DNA of 64,000 nucleotides. Origin: Trichoplax sp. H2. Its lineage: Eukaryota > Placozoa > Uniplacotomia > Trichoplacea. The position numbers were made by a program, and so were the translations under genes. Below, piece after piece: positions 40,601 to 54,600 of the stretch; positions within the stretch are counted from its first letter, which is position 1; each line of letters starts with the position of its first letter. The stretch lies in NCBI GenBank assembly GCA_003344405.1, contig NOWV01000060.1, forward strand, positions 310,001 to 374,000, given 5' to 3'. Under the pieces are notes generated by a model. The model had not been told where the DNA came from. It was given only the letters and a program-made list of their open reading frames with translations, and did not search any database.

Positions 40601-41021
40601 CCTCAAAAAAAAAAAATTAATTCATCGCAGAGATCTTGCAGGAAGATTTGAATTCGCATCGATCACGCCGTCATCAAGGACTGAAAGGGAAACGTGAACG
40701 CGATCTTAGACTATATTTTCAGTGAGAAGCTTTACGTTACAGGTGGCAAGGGATTATAGGTAGGAGCAAGAAATTTAATTTAGTCTGCTAGAGTAAAGAA
40801 GACACCGACAAAGTAAACAACTCGTTAAAGAACCCTTAATCATTAGAATAATTATCCACCTACTTAGCCAAGTGGGTAAGACTGTACGTATTTTTAAGTC
40901 CTTTCATATACTTGAATATGATTGAAAATAGGTAATGATATGTTTTAAAAGTAACATACGTACTATTTCTCTTATTTATCTTGCAGTTTTTGTGCTGATT
41001 GATGATCTAAAGTGATCCATC
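37649..41021. other. Intergenic stretch between OATP genes C and D, with a less AT-rich island
   Basis: 37649 to about 38990 is ordinary AT-rich DNA. About 39000-40750 reads as clearly less AT-rich and holds several overlapping open frames on both strands (39365-39730, 40458-40697, minus 39169-39453 and others), none with a recognised domain. It also holds a perfect 14-bp hairpin (39674-39704) and a C-run plus A-run (about 40593-40616). A small inverted repeat (AATAGGTAG...CTACCTATT, 38956-38977) lies just left of the island. An AG at 40985-40986 after a pyrimidine stretch could end a 5' UTR intron of gene D. Confidence 0.45.
39674..39704. repeat. Perfect 14-bp inverted repeat with 3-base loop
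   Basis: Left arm TTGCGATCAATTTG (39674-39687), loop TAG, right arm CAAATTGATCGCAA (39691-39704). All 14 pairs match and pairing stops immediately outside. It could form a cruciform or an RNA hairpin. Its function is unknown. Confidence 0.9.
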
Positions 41022-44000
41022 ATGTCGGAAAGAAATACAACCTCCAACGGCATCGCTAGCCACGATAAAATATCGACTAACGGTCATAACGATGATATCG
41101 TGTCCACCAATTCAGATAATCCTCCAATCCAGGCGTTACATAAGGATAGCATCTCTGATCAAGCCGATGAAAACTCTGACATCATAGATAGTACAAAATC
41201 GCTGAGATGCGGATATTTACAATTTAGACCGGATTTTCTACAAACCTTCAATACATCAAAATGGCTGCTACTGATTTTATGTTTCTACAGTGTAACTATG
41301 AGTATGCAAATCATTGGTTTTCGTGGTGTCGTCATTCCACAGGTAGAGAAGAGATTTAATATGACATCTGCTTATATAGGCTCTATTATGAGTACTGTTG
41401 ATATTTCTGGAGGTATATGCGGTGTTTGGTTAGCGTACTGTGTTGGCCAACAAAATAAGGGAAAATGGGTTGGCTATGGTGTCGTCATCACTGCCTTAGG
41501 CTCCCTTATTTTTATTATACCTCACTTCGTGGCTGGACCTTACTATTATGGTTATAATGCTATTACACAAAACAGTACTGCTGCCGATTTATGCTCTTTT
41601 AACTCATCAGGTTATAACACTTCAGCAGCTGATTGTACAAGCTTGAGTGACAGTGGCAACTCTTGGATTTATCCGACGTTATTTGTAGTTGGACTGATAT
41701 TCACTGGTGTAGGTGCAAGCATTCAATATAACGCTGGTATTTCCTACTTGGATGAAAACGTTAGTCCACGAGCTTCTCCCCTCTACATTGGTATCTACCA
41801 CACAATGGGAATAGTTGGGCCATCACTAGGATATGTATTTGGAGGTGTATTCAGCAATGTTTTCATCGATTGGCCTGCATCTCCAAAAGGTGTCATGAAC
41901 GTGAAATAGAGTTATAGTCCGAGTTAATTTCTTCCACGCATACTTACAATAATACATGTAAAATAAACTGACTGATAATGCAACCATCGTCAGTGATACA
42001 AAATTTAAATTCAAATGAATTCAAAGTGTAAAGTTATACTATTCCAATTATGGAAGCCATTTGCTAATTTGATTTTCCACCTTCTAGATTTAACTCCAGA
42101 TGATCCGAGATGGATCGGTGCCTGGTGGCTGGGCTACCTTATATGTGGATTATTTTCATTGGTTTCTGCCATATTTATCATTGGATTTCCATATCGTCTA
42201 CCAAGTTATGAAAAGAGCAAGCAGAAACGTCAAGCGTTGGCTACTAAAACTAGCAAGGCTCCTACCGTTAAAGATGATAGCTCACAATTAACTGCTTTTC
42301 TGAAATCTTTCTACTGCATTATAAGTAATCGGATATTTTTGCTAGCCGCCGTTGGTTTGACAATCGACCAAATTCCAGTAATAGGATTGGCCACATTCTT
42401 ACCAAAATTTATTCAGTCACAAAGTGGTTTTTCGTTACTAGTCTCTACAACCATTGGAGGAGCCGGTGTCGTTATCAGTGCTGCCATTGGCCAAATCCTG
42501 GTAGGAAAGAAATAATGCTTATATGACTATACGCGTAGACCATTTCGCCAATTCAATTTCTACCCTAGTGTGCACCCTTTACAAAGCCAATTGTCACCCC
42601 CTGAGTACAGTACAGTATGACTTCGTTAGCATAAAACATTGTCTACAACCATATTAAGATTAATTAATAATCAAACTTTGAAACTAAATGTTATTAATCT
42701 TACAATGATCTACAGTAATTATAGGCCTTGTAACAAAATACATTTTCAATGAGGTGCGCTGTTCATAATATCTATCTAAACAAATGTATTATTTTTTGTA
42801 TTAACATTGGTAAAATTTGTAGGGTGGTTATATGATGAAGCGATGGAATCTTATTGGATCACAAATATCTCGATATTGCTTTTACGTTTGCATCGTAAAT
42901 GTCTTATTTTCGTTTGTACTTCTCATACATTGCAACAGTCCAGTTATTGCTGGTATTAATGCAAAATATCCCTCGTATCACCTAGCTACGAAACAGATCG
43001 TTGCCCAACGTAATAGGTAAAAGCCTCAATTAATCAATTGCAGTAACGGATATTATGTGTGCCGATGCAATCGCTATTTGTAAGCCAATATTTTTGTACC
43101 TAACACTTAAATCACATGCTTTTACAACAAATTATAGCCCTCTGGCGAACGTAACTATGCTAGCAATTTGCCACCAAAATTGTGCTTGCAATGCTAATGT
43201 CTTTAAACCAGTATGTGGTGCCGACAAGTTGTCTTATATATCACCCTGCCTGGCTGGTTGTCGTGGGTCTTCTGAGCTTCATCTGGTCAACAAGATTGGC
43301 AACTATGTAATAGTGATACTCTTGATAAAGCCTGCAGTTAACTCTACGATTATGTCATCTTATGCATACTGTTATCAGATATCAAAGATTTTTTAAACCA
43401 TTGTAATTAAAGAATCACTCTCACCAATTTTGAATTGAAATCTAAGCTATTTTAATATGATATTTTTGTAGGCGTATTCAAACTGTAGTTGCGTTAACGC
43501 ATTTGTTGAACAAACAGCCAAAGCTGGATTGTGTCCAATGGATGCTTGCCCTGCCCTGTATCTACTGCTGGCTGGGATAATCCTTTTAGTAATAATTACT
43601 TTCTTATCATTTTCTCCAACTATTTCGATAATCCTGAGGTAAATTATATATCGCGGCATTCATTTACCATAAATCTACGAATACTTTATGCGATGTATGA
43701 TAAAGATATAAGATATCTAGCATCGTCATAGTTGTAGTCTTTAGGTACTTCATTGCGTTTAACGTATTGTCTGGATATCCAATTCCCTTTACAGTATACT
43801 ATCTATTCGTAGCTACTTTGTATCGCCCATTTAGTGATGAACAAAAAATTTAATGTGTTCTGTCATTTAGGAGTCTACCAGACAATCAAACTGCATTTGG
43901 AATGGGAATCGAAGGACTAATTTTTAGAATTGGTGGAGGACTCCTTGGTCCATTAATTTTTGGTTTTTTAATGGACAATTCTTGTACGTTTTGGAAGGAA

Positions 44001-44276
44001 GATTGTGGCAAGAAACAATTTTGTTGGCAATACGATAATGCAAAGTTATCTCTATACACATTTTTAGCTGTAGTTTTGGTCAAAGGACTTAAATTAGTTG
44101 TATATGGATTCCTGTGGTACTATCATCGACGACAAGACATGCATGATGTCAACCAAGAGACAGAAAGCAAAGATATAAAGGATAGTAGTATACCGGCAGC
44201 AAGAAAGGATAAAAAGTATAATCAAGACGAAAGAAAAGATCGCTTTACTGTAATTTCACATGAAACTCAAGTTTAA
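41022..44276 (+). CDS. Organic anion transporting polypeptide (SLCO family), gene D
   Basis: Exons 41022-41889, 42088-42500, 42823-43016, 43138-43306, 43472-43638, 43871-44276 join to 738 residues. A hydrophilic N-terminus of about 65 residues leads to the conserved CGYLQFRPDFLQTFN entry to TM1. The signature DPRWIGAWWLGYL is at the start of exon 2. TM6-8 are in exon 2 and TM9 in exon 3. The Kazal-loop exons carry ten cysteines (ICHQNCAC, PVCG, SPCLAGC, NCSC, LCPMDAC). TM10 is in exon 5 and TM11-12 in exon 6. The lysine-rich tail ends HETQV, a class I PDZ-ligand pattern shared with gene E. Exon 2 is 413 nt, as in E. Intron 1 (198 nt) is the shortest first intron in the array. Founder-like member of the D/E/F subgroup; substrate unknown. 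Confidence 0.93.
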
Positions 44277-46982
44277 GCGTTAATATGCCCATGTACTAGG
44301 TTGTAAAGAAGATCTTTTTGGAATTATAGAAAAATATCTTAGCACCCCTGTATATGAAACTACTGTATAATTTGTAATGCTTTAAGAAATTATCTTGTTG
44401 TGGAAAATCAGCTGATCATTGATATCTTTTAGATGCTTTCGAAAATACTGTTAATGGAAGTAAGCAACAAACGACGGTCTTGCAATATGCGCCTTAGATA
44501 GCATTCTAGTACTGTGCCACTGTTTATCACTCTAGATTACCCTAATTAATATACGTGCAGTTCCTATTTCTATTGTGTCGTAATAGTTAGTGTGATGTAC
44601 AATTGTACAGTCTGTTACACGACAACAGATATTAACAGAAGAAATTGGCGTTATATTTTTAGTTTGTCTTCCAGGAAAATTTATTTTATCTATTAATCTT
44701 ATTAATTGAACAGGCCTAACTTGCTGATTTCCATAAAAAATTTTAAGTACCAATCTACTGTATCTTTAAGATCTTATCGACTATGGGTAAGATAAATGTA
44801 AGTTACAAAAATTAGGAAAATTTGCTGGTAAATATTCCTTGCATCAGGTAATCTGATTTTCACCTAAATTATATTCATGACTAGACTCAGCTGTAATATT
44901 TACTACAATACATAATATTACAGTGGCAAATAATAAACGATTGGCAATAAACATTATGTGAACTAACGGTTATTCCTCTTATTTCACAAATTATTGTGAA
45001 TTCTTGTATGTATTAATGGTAATGTTAAATTTATGATACTGTCGTAAATCAAATATGAACAACATGTCAATGGCAATCAACGACTTAGTAGGATCTGTAC
45101 CGTTAAACTATACGAGATGTAAAAATCCAGTACACCGTATTCTTGCTACAATCAACTAAAATTATACCATTTTTTCCTGATGTTATCTTGCTAGCTAAAA
45201 TTTAGACAATATTCTATTGAACAGAGCAACTATAAATTAGATCTAGTTACGATTTCATTACTAATACGTAGCTACAACAAGGCAGATAATGACATTGCCA
45301 ACTGAAGCCCTGTGACTAGATTTTATATTCCGAGTTTACAGAAAATAACACGAATTCTGTTCGGGATTTAGTTTGTCCCCTACTTAAGGCTATATCTTAG
45401 CATTTGATCTCACCTCTAGCGAGCGTATAGAGAATTTAAATTTTTCCCGAGTTATTATTAAACACGTACAGTATAATTGCACATTCCCTACTGTATTTAA
45501 CAATACTCAGAACTTTATTCTTCGCATTTTCTTATTAAATACACTGTACGAACGGAGTAGTTACTGAAAACCTAGATAAAAATATCTATGGCACCAAAGC
45601 ATATAATTAATAGCTTGCGTGTCTTCTAGAATTAAAAATAATTACCTTCAGGCAAAATTCTCATGCTAGTCAGATACGTATAAGAACAATGCAGAGGATT
45701 TATCAATGTTATTAGTAATTTTAAAGCACGAATTAGGATTAATTGCAGGAATTATTTTCATTATTAATAGCAAATAATATTTACGTAATATCGTAGAATT
45801 TGAACTGTAGATGATAATAGATCAATTTATTTATTTATTTCAAACTCTTCTTCGCTCAAAATGATAATTTAATACATATGCTACGTAACGAGAGTATCAT
45901 TTAAATTTATTGATTACAATTACTGACACACAATCTGTTAAATGCATAGTCTGCTCCTCCTTCAGCTAATTTAATCTTCTTATAAATTACATACTTGTAA
46001 GTAGTCTAATCACGTTAGCAAATGTGGTAGTTAAGCTTAATTTCTGCCAGTTAGTTAGATACTTCATAAAAAGACTTAGTGAAGGTTTCAAATTAAGCTC
46101 TTACAGTAAATATACTGACTTAGAAGTTAGAAGTGCAGCTTAAACCTATCCATTTGACCTACGGACAAATCGTACTAAAGGGAAGTGCTGCATGTTAGCA
46201 ATACCAATTTCTGAAATTATCTTAGTCGATTTATTAAAGCTCAAGTAAATCATTCTAAGGAATAAAATAGGACGATATCCCTTTCTTGTTCATTTGTTTT
46301 GATTTTACAATCTTACCGGAATGCTTTCATGCTAAAATGATAGTTTTCGTTCAATATTATTTTGATTATATTTTATTGGATTAATGTTAATCTAAATTAT
46401 AATTCATCACTATTTCCCAGTCATAAGTTTGACTCGTATACTAATTTCTTAAAATCTAAAGATCTTATGGCAAAGTAAGCTATGCTAATTAATTACTAAG
46501 ATTAAAATCGATCGTTTTTTTCACATTAGCTTATTTATAATGACAATATCTGTAAGCTAGCTAGCAGCATAGAAATAAAATCTAATCCTTAATTTACTTC
46601 AGGAAGATCTAGATAGCATCTTGTTGTTAGAATCAGTATTATACTATACGCTTTGTCACTTTCTGTCCGTAAGATCTGTGATCTAACGAGAGGGCTTATT
46701 TATATCCATTTACAATAAGCTATCAGACTTCGAATTCCATTACAAGGAAATGATGATTTAGTCCATTTTGAAGAAATTATCTCGGTACAAGATCTAACGC
46801 TATCATTATATTCTTAATAGACATTTAATAACTGATTGCTAGTTTTAATCTTCTTACCAAAACTGAAAAATCATTGTATTGCCAGTATTTTCATTTAATT
46901 GATGATTGCATGTTCTAATATGCAGCATATTAATGCAGACATGTAAATATGAAACAAGTTTAAATTTTATTATATATTGAGC
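44277..46982. other. Intergenic stretch between gene D and the OATP pseudogene
   Basis: AT-rich, no supported gene. I looked for remnants of OATP exons 1-2 (the signature region and the FRGVV..QIEKRFNMTS region) that should precede the decayed copy and found none. Confidence 0.45.
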
Positions 46983-48185
46983 ATGGATTCCTTACGAAAT
47001 ACTAGAATCTAGTCTGTTCCAAAATAACTCAATTCCGCTTCTATGAACGTATTTTGAACTTTCTCCTTTCATTTGCACTACTGATGTCTTGCGAGAACCC
47101 TGCGATTGCTGGCTTATTCATATCTTATTCCCATCCATCCAATACTACTGTGACCTCAAGTTATCCAAGGTAGCAGATAATAAACCTTGCATCTATTACA
47201 AAAGCGATAAACTTGGTATATATTTGTACACATATCTAAATAGGTAATCATTATATTTCACAAAATTGTAACTCAATTAACTTTAACTGCCGCATATAAT
47301 ATCAAATGACATTACGATCAAAATTTATTTAGCCCAGTATGCGAAGATAATGGTATCAGCTATTCTATTAGAGAAAATTTTTAGACTTTATTAATGATAT
47401 TAAAGGTGGTGTTGAATTCTGTAGTAATAGAGCTGACAAAGCTGAGTTTTTCCCTTCCGTGAAAGTAATATAAGGAGAACTTAGGAAATAATGAATAATG
47501 TTGCAATTTATAATTTGGTTAATACGGGTATAGAATTATTCCAGATGCAGCTGCATTAGCTCTATTGATAAGAATATTGTTACTTATGGAATATGCCAAG
47601 CTAAAATTACTCTCTCATATATCTTTTGATAATTGGAATTACGATTATGGTTGCCCTAACATTTTTATCCTTTTCTCCTACATTAACCGAGTTACTAAGG
47701 TAAATTAGATCGATAATTACACTATTTGTTTATGGAAAACCATTAACAGTTTAATCCCAATTTTTGCAGTAACGCTAGATATTACATTAATATCATAGTG
47801 TATTAAGTTCTGACAAATATGTAGTTGTTATGGTTATCGGCTATTTATCAACTTAGGAATATAACTGAAAGCCAAAGAACTTTTGGAATGGGTGTCCATG
47901 GATTAGTATATATGGATTATAAGGAGAACTACTCAGTTCAACTATTTTTGGATATGCTATAGATGCCTCATGTTCATTGTAGAACGAGCAATGTCACGAA
48001 AGACAATTTTACTGGCGATATAGCAATTGCAGATTATCAATATATACATATTCATTTTAGTTATTACTTGAAAAAGCCTTAATTAAGCTATCTATTCATT
48101 TCTATGGTACTTTCATAGGAAACAAGAAAGGATTTAGAGTATAACGAGATTGTAGGTGAAATAGTAGACAGTCAGAATAAATAAA
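46983..48185 (+). pseudogene. Decayed OATP gene (exons 3-6 only), D/E/F subgroup
   Basis: Four blocks match exons 3-6 of genes E and F in order and spacing. Exon 3 (about 46983-47169) keeps CENPAIAGLF but has TAG at 47003-47005 where the working genes have Trp of KRWNL. Exon 4 (about 47262-47385) has lost at least three Kazal cysteines: TAT at 47295, TGA at 47307 and TAC at 47313, where the working genes have Cys codons. Exon 5 (47534-47699) is 166 nt instead of 167, a one-base deletion that shifts the frame. Exon 6 (from 47857) begins well (TESQRTFGMGV) and then runs into stops. Exons 1-2 are absent. Splice sites of exons 5 and 6 are still recognisable, so decay looks fairly recent. It should give no working transporter. 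Confidence 0.9.
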
Positions 48186-51100
48186 TGGTCGCGTAAATGC
48201 GGAAGAATAGGATTGCAATACAAATCAGATCTGAAGTTAGATCTGACATAGCATGTAGTACTTAATTTTATAGCGCAAGTTTAAGTAAAGAATATTAAGT
48301 TATATCAGGTGCTAACAGTATAATATTATAGTTTCCTAGCATCAGCAGCGTTTGCTTGTAAACTTTAGATGTAAATTCTGGATAACCAGCATAATTTAGA
48401 AACTTATGGTATACGTTATGGTACGAATACTATCATTTTAAAATAATATTTTACCGGTATTTAAGGTTTCTATCTTATAATATCTAAATAAATACTCTCC
48501 TTTACGCAGTTAAATCTCATAAATTCTCTTACTAAAACAAATTAGAATTGTATAAGTCTTGATACTGTATAAATTTGTGTAAAGCTAACTGAAAGATACT
48601 GCAAATTAGGAAATGGAACTATTACTGATATATATCTTAATGCATAAATTTTCAAAATATAGGTTACAACCGAAAATGATAATCCAATAAATTAGTAATC
48701 AGATCGATAAAAACTGATGCTTTACTGTTGTAGATCATACTAAATAGAAGAAAAACCTGTGATTAGAAAGATTGAAATGGAAGCATATAAAATTGCCTCC
48801 TCATATATCAGTAGCAATTCACTAGCGTGGAGATCTACACAACGTATCATTTTTAAGCTACTGAGTAAGTATTGATTTGCTGAGGATTACGTAGATGATT
48901 CAAAGACCCATGACACCAGCGGATAACTTACTAGTTACCCTGATCTCGATATTTAATTAGCGAACAAAATACATAGAGAAATGCTTAGGCTAGCATAACT
49001 AACTTCATACCAGCTAAGATAGCATAGCTAATATCATTAAGCGTAGACAGTTTTAATTATTGCTTTAGGAATTTTTTTTAACGTTTATGAGAGCCTTCTA
49101 AAATTGACGTTTCATGTTCTCTGTGCAGCAGACTAAAATTTTGGATATCATGACTATGGTAAAAGATATACTCAATATGGGTAGAATAAATTCCTAAGTA
49201 GCCCCTAATGGCAATACAATATGCAATGACCTTTGCTTTTTAATGTAAACTATTGCAATTTAAATCTACATGACTATATTGCTGCCACTTTTGTAACACA
49301 GAAACTGCTTTCAATGACAGTTAAGCACTGACACCAGTCTTCATTAAGATCAAAACTAGAACTTTCTTTATTATAAAAGCAACTCGATTTTATACCTTCT
49401 ATCTATTTGTGAGATGCTACAGCATATATATTTATACATGGAAGTTAAATTAATACGAATAATTAATTAATATCGGCAGTTGTATATTCTTAGATTTAAA
49501 TTAGCATAACTTTAAGCTTTACTTTAAAATACGTTAGAGCACGTATATAACATAAGATTAACAATGATTAGAACATGATTTAACCTTTTTAACTCTTCTA
49601 TAAACTAGGTATCTAACCAATGACTAACAATCTACATACAGTATACAGTATAGCATAACTTGTTGCGATGCTAGTGCCATGAAGCAATGTCAATTACATT
49701 GCAGATATACAGTTTGATACTCCACATAGTAAGGTTTTCATCAAGTAGTGATAAAAAATGGAAATATTAATTTAATTTAAAGAATTTAAAGACCGCCCTT
49801 ATTCGAAGAAGAGATGGTATTTTAAACGTTAATACTTTTTTACAGTTGCTTGCAACAATGCCTCAAGTCAAAGCTCATAATGCAGCGTTAACTGTTTTAA
49901 AAGTGACTTCTTACCAATGGTTAAGTACCTGCATCATTCTTATCAACTATACTAATTAGGAATTTGCTGAAGATATTCGATCACCTGATTTGCAATCAGC
50001 AGTTAAGGTGGTAATAAAACCCTTCAATGACCCTATAACCTTATTTTACCTATTAGCATAATCAATCATGGCAATTGGTTGTTAAGCAGAGCTAGAAAAT
50101 AATATATTCCTGACTAATCAAACAAGACTATTTACTATTATACTATTATATAGTCAGCTCATTAAATCGTATTGTCAGACGAACGATTAAAATCAGTCTA
50201 GATATATAGTTCAGTTACAAGGAATTCTAAATCATCAATCAATACAGCGACTAGATAAGTGTTATCAACAGCTAGATAACTATTTCATCAAATAGCAGGG
50301 ATATCTTGATCACTGTAAAAGTACTAACGCCTTGAAAAACTCGCCAGTGTTGCATATTAAAAGTATATAAACAACAACTTATAAGTTTTAAAGGTCCGTC
50401 ATATATGAAATAGGATATTTTATAATCCAAGAAGTTACTACACAGCGAACATAGAACGTTACATAAAGATTGATTAGCGTACTCATATGAATGCTGGTAT
50501 CCACTTTATCTCTCCTAAATTTATAAAATCCATCTTGAAATAAATTATCCATGAAGAGTTAATAATTAAAGCCGGAGTACAATAAGGATTGCCCCCTGTA
50601 TGAATGCCAAATTATGCTACGTCATTTAAATATATAATGACTGCTAAACAATAATGTTAAAGACTATTAATAAGGCAGTAGCAGAAGAGTAAAAGTCTTT
50701 ACTCTAGCTATTTCGAGAGAATCAAGATCGTATCCTGCTACTAGAATTTATAGGTAAACATCCAATTTCATTAATTTTATACTACTATGAAACAATGCTT
50801 CCTGGAATGTATCTGCAATTTTATTGTTTTTCTATCCATGCTAATTAAATAATCATTTTTGATGCCGCTTTACCTTTTTTGCTGGTATAATTTACCTATG
50901 ATAGCATTGCTACATGTATCAAAATCTAGACTGATAATCCTCCTGTTAACAGACTACGTAAAGTACAAATTGTAAAGACAGCTGTAAATTTAAAATCTGA
51001 AAGCTCAAAATTAATAGTAACATAAAAATTTTTCATAGATGCTTAATGTAATTACTTTAATTATAGAGCAGTTTACGTCTTACACGAAATAGAAAAGTAT

Positions 51101-51663
51101 TCATATTTATGGTCGTTTAACAGTTTACGCTTTGAAGTTATTTTCGTCGATTTAAGAGATAATTTGAGGACATTTATACCCTTTTCTTTGCTTTCATATA
51201 TAATATTTCTTTCTCCTAATATTTTCTGTTATACAGTAGAATGTAATACAACCAATTACTTACGATACCACTACTACATGTATCAAGGCATAGACTATAT
51301 AATTACTAATCCTCATGTCAATAAACTAGATGAACTATAAATTGTAAAGGAACGACTGTAAATTTAAAATCTGAAAGCCCAAAGTTAATGCTAACTTACA
51401 TATTTTGCCATAGATGCCTAATGCAATTCCGCTTACTATAAATCAGCTTACATTTTACATGAAATAGCGAAGTATTCGTTATTTTCGTGGATTTGAGAGA
51501 TAATTTGTAGACATTTTATCCATTCAACTTTGCTCTCATTGTACCTTTTTAATGTACCTATCAATAACATTTCTTTTTCCTAATATCCCACATCTAGAGA
51601 GCAATATAAGACCGAATTTATGCAGTTAAGTCACAATATAATTTCAAACTTGCGGAATACACC
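48186..51663. other. Intergenic stretch upstream of OATP gene E
   Basis: No gene recognised. The right end holds a tandem duplication of about 340 bp (listed separately) that covers the presumed promoter region of gene E. Confidence 0.45.
50893..51592. repeat. Tandem duplication of the gene E upstream region
   Basis: Copy 1 (about 50893-51228) and copy 2 (about 51258-51592) align along their length. Shared landmarks in order are CTACATGTATCAA, AAATTGTAAAG, CTGTAAATTTAAAATCTGAA, CATAGATGC, a GAAATAG..AAGTATTC block, TTATTTTCGT, GAGATAATTTG, GACATTT and ATTTCTTT..CCTAATAT. Copy 2 ends about 70 bases before the ATG of gene E, so the duplication probably includes promoter or 5' UTR sequence. Confidence 0.8.
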
Positions 51664-54600
51664 ATGAAATCTCCAAAGGATAGCGACGATTTGGATAGAA
51701 ATCAATCCAATGAAAGTAACTCGAGTCGAGTTGATGATCAACAAGTACAAAAAGCATCAACAAGATTGGGTTATTTTAACTATAGGCCGGATTACTTGCA
51801 ACGTTTTAACACACCACGTTGGCTATTAGCGGTATTATGCCTTTATGTAACAGCAATCAATGTCTCACTATTGGGGTTTCGCGGTGTTGTTGTGCCACAA
51901 ATTGAGAAGCGATTTAATATGACTTCTACCTTTATTGGTACAATTATGAGTTCTGTCGATATTGCTAACGGAGTTAGTGGTATTTTGTTAACTTACTATG
52001 TTGGACAACGCCATAAAAGCAAATGGATTGGCTACGGAATTATTAGCTTTAGTGTTGGCTCTTTCGTATTGCTAATACCACATTTTATAGCTGGCTCGTA
52101 CTACTATGGAGATATAACTATTAATAATTCTTCACAAACCAATATTCTATGTAGAAGTCATTCCGTCAATGCTTCCCATGCTTTTTGTAATAATATAGCT
52201 CATCAGAGTACACCGTGGGTTTATCCATTAATATTTATTGTGGGTCTCACATTATGTGGTATCGGGTTTAGTATTGAATACAATGTGGGTTTAGCTTTCA
52301 TCGATGAGAACGTTAGCCCAACTATTTCGCCATTATATATTGCTATTTTTCATATGATGGCTGTATTAGGACCCACACTAGGCTATGTTGTGGGCGGAAT
52401 CTTTAGCAATATATACATTGATTGGCCAGTTGTTCCAAAAGGTATGAATGCTATTATAGCATACATTAGTTAAAGCTGTTCTAGAGTTAAATAGTACATG
52501 TCTAATAATAAGATTTGGTTGACTAATTTAAACATATCTAGAAAATAACACGTAAAATAACTAATGCGCAATAATATAATTACTAATTTAGCAAATGCTA
52601 GTATTGTGCTTTAATCGATTTACTAAAGATTGTAAACTTTATTTTAATTCTTTTAAATTATTTCTAATTCCCTCCAGTTTATAAAATTGTATATACGAAG
52701 TTTCATTGACTTATTCGCAAATTTCAACTGGAATGAACAGAATATTAATATTAAATGAAATGCTTAATTTCTACAATTTAATAAATCTAAATTGTTTACT
52801 GTAAATTGGATACAGACTTGAATTCTAGTGATCCTCGATGGATTGGTGCTTGGTGGCTAGGGTATTTAATTGTCGGATGCATCACCTTGGTATCATCAAT
52901 TTTCATCTTTGCATTCCCCTATCACTTGCCTACTTATCAAAAAAGTAGAATTAAAAGACTTATTCAATCAAAATCGACTAATAAACCTGTAGATGACAGT
53001 CAGTATGGTAAACGTTGGGCTGATTTTCCGCGTGCTTTCTATAACGTTGTCAGCAATCGAATATTTTTACTAGCAGTTGCTGGCATAAGTATCGACCAAG
53101 TTCTAGTTATTGGCTTTTCCACTTTTTTACCTAAATATATTCAATCGCAAAGTGGAGCATCTTTACTAACAGCAACGACAATCTCTGGTACAACTGTTGT
53201 CATTAGTGCAGGTATTGGACAAATCTTGGTAAGACCCTTCAAAAATAGACTATCTAAAAATTTACAATCTTGTGATCTTTCCGCATATTATATATATCTG
53301 TAAATTATTATAGTAGTCGATGCAGTGTATAGAATCGTTTCTTTTACCCTATATTAAGTGAATACAGCATCCATAAGAAATATTTTTGTATCGATATTAA
53401 AATTGATGTGGATTTTGTCTACATAATCATCTATATCGAATATTCTATCGCTGTATAGATTCTCCGACATTAATACATATGTAGGATAGCTACTAGTGAT
53501 CACCCTAAATTAAAGCAAAATTCAGCAACGATAGACCAAAAGACAGTCTCAGAATATTTTTAATAGAGCCATATTCTCATAAATTAATTTTCATTTTAGA
53601 GATAGAAAATGCGCGAGAATTATTTAGAACAAGATATTTGAGATTAAGCATAACCCTTTATAGTGTCGTGCTGTATGAGTATTTACTTTGACTGAAATGA
53701 AATTTAAAATGGCCAGAATGTTCAATTTATCCAGTTGATGATTGGATATGTCTGAGTTAAGCGAAATCAATGCAAACTGCCATGTATCATTCTAATACCT
53801 TTATTAGGGTGGATTCATTACAAAGCGCTGGAATTTAGTGGGCTCTAAAATATCCAAATTTTGCTTCTTTGTCTGTATTATGAGTTCCCTTTCCACGTTT
53901 GTACTACTCATTTCTTGTGATAATCCTAAAATTGCTGGTTTATTCGTGCCATATCCTCATTCATCTAACGTTACTATGAGTTCAAAATCTCTCAGGTATG
54001 TTAGGATATTAGAATTCATTTCATTATAGAGTATGCCTGCGATTTATTAGGCTGTATATAATCTGCCGCTATTAATACATACATGCAAAAATTCTTATTA
54101 ACAGAATGGTGAACCCTATTACTCCATTAGTAGCTTGCAACGCCAAATGCTATTGTGACCAAAATCTATTTAGTCCTGTCTGTGGAGAAAATAGCATCAC
54201 TTACCAGTCTCCTTGTCATGCTGGGTGTAATATCACAATTAGCAATGGCAATATAATTAATACAGTAAGTTCCGTAAAGAAACTAAGCATCAGTTCTATT
54301 ATTACGATTAAAGATATTATTGTCTCTATGCAAGAATAGAATGAATAAATTGATAATTAGAAATAGTATATCCAAGTATTAAGAATGATTATCATCACTA
54401 ATAACATGAACGTTTTACAATTATCATATATAGAATTACTCTAGATGTAGCTGCATAAACTCTGGCAGCGAGAACATTGTTTCAACTGGAGCATGTTTAA
54501 GCCAAACCTGTTCCCTGATATATCCTTTAATAATTGGAATTATGATTATGGTTTTCACCACGTTCTTATCTTTTACACCTACGTTAACCGTAGTATTAAG

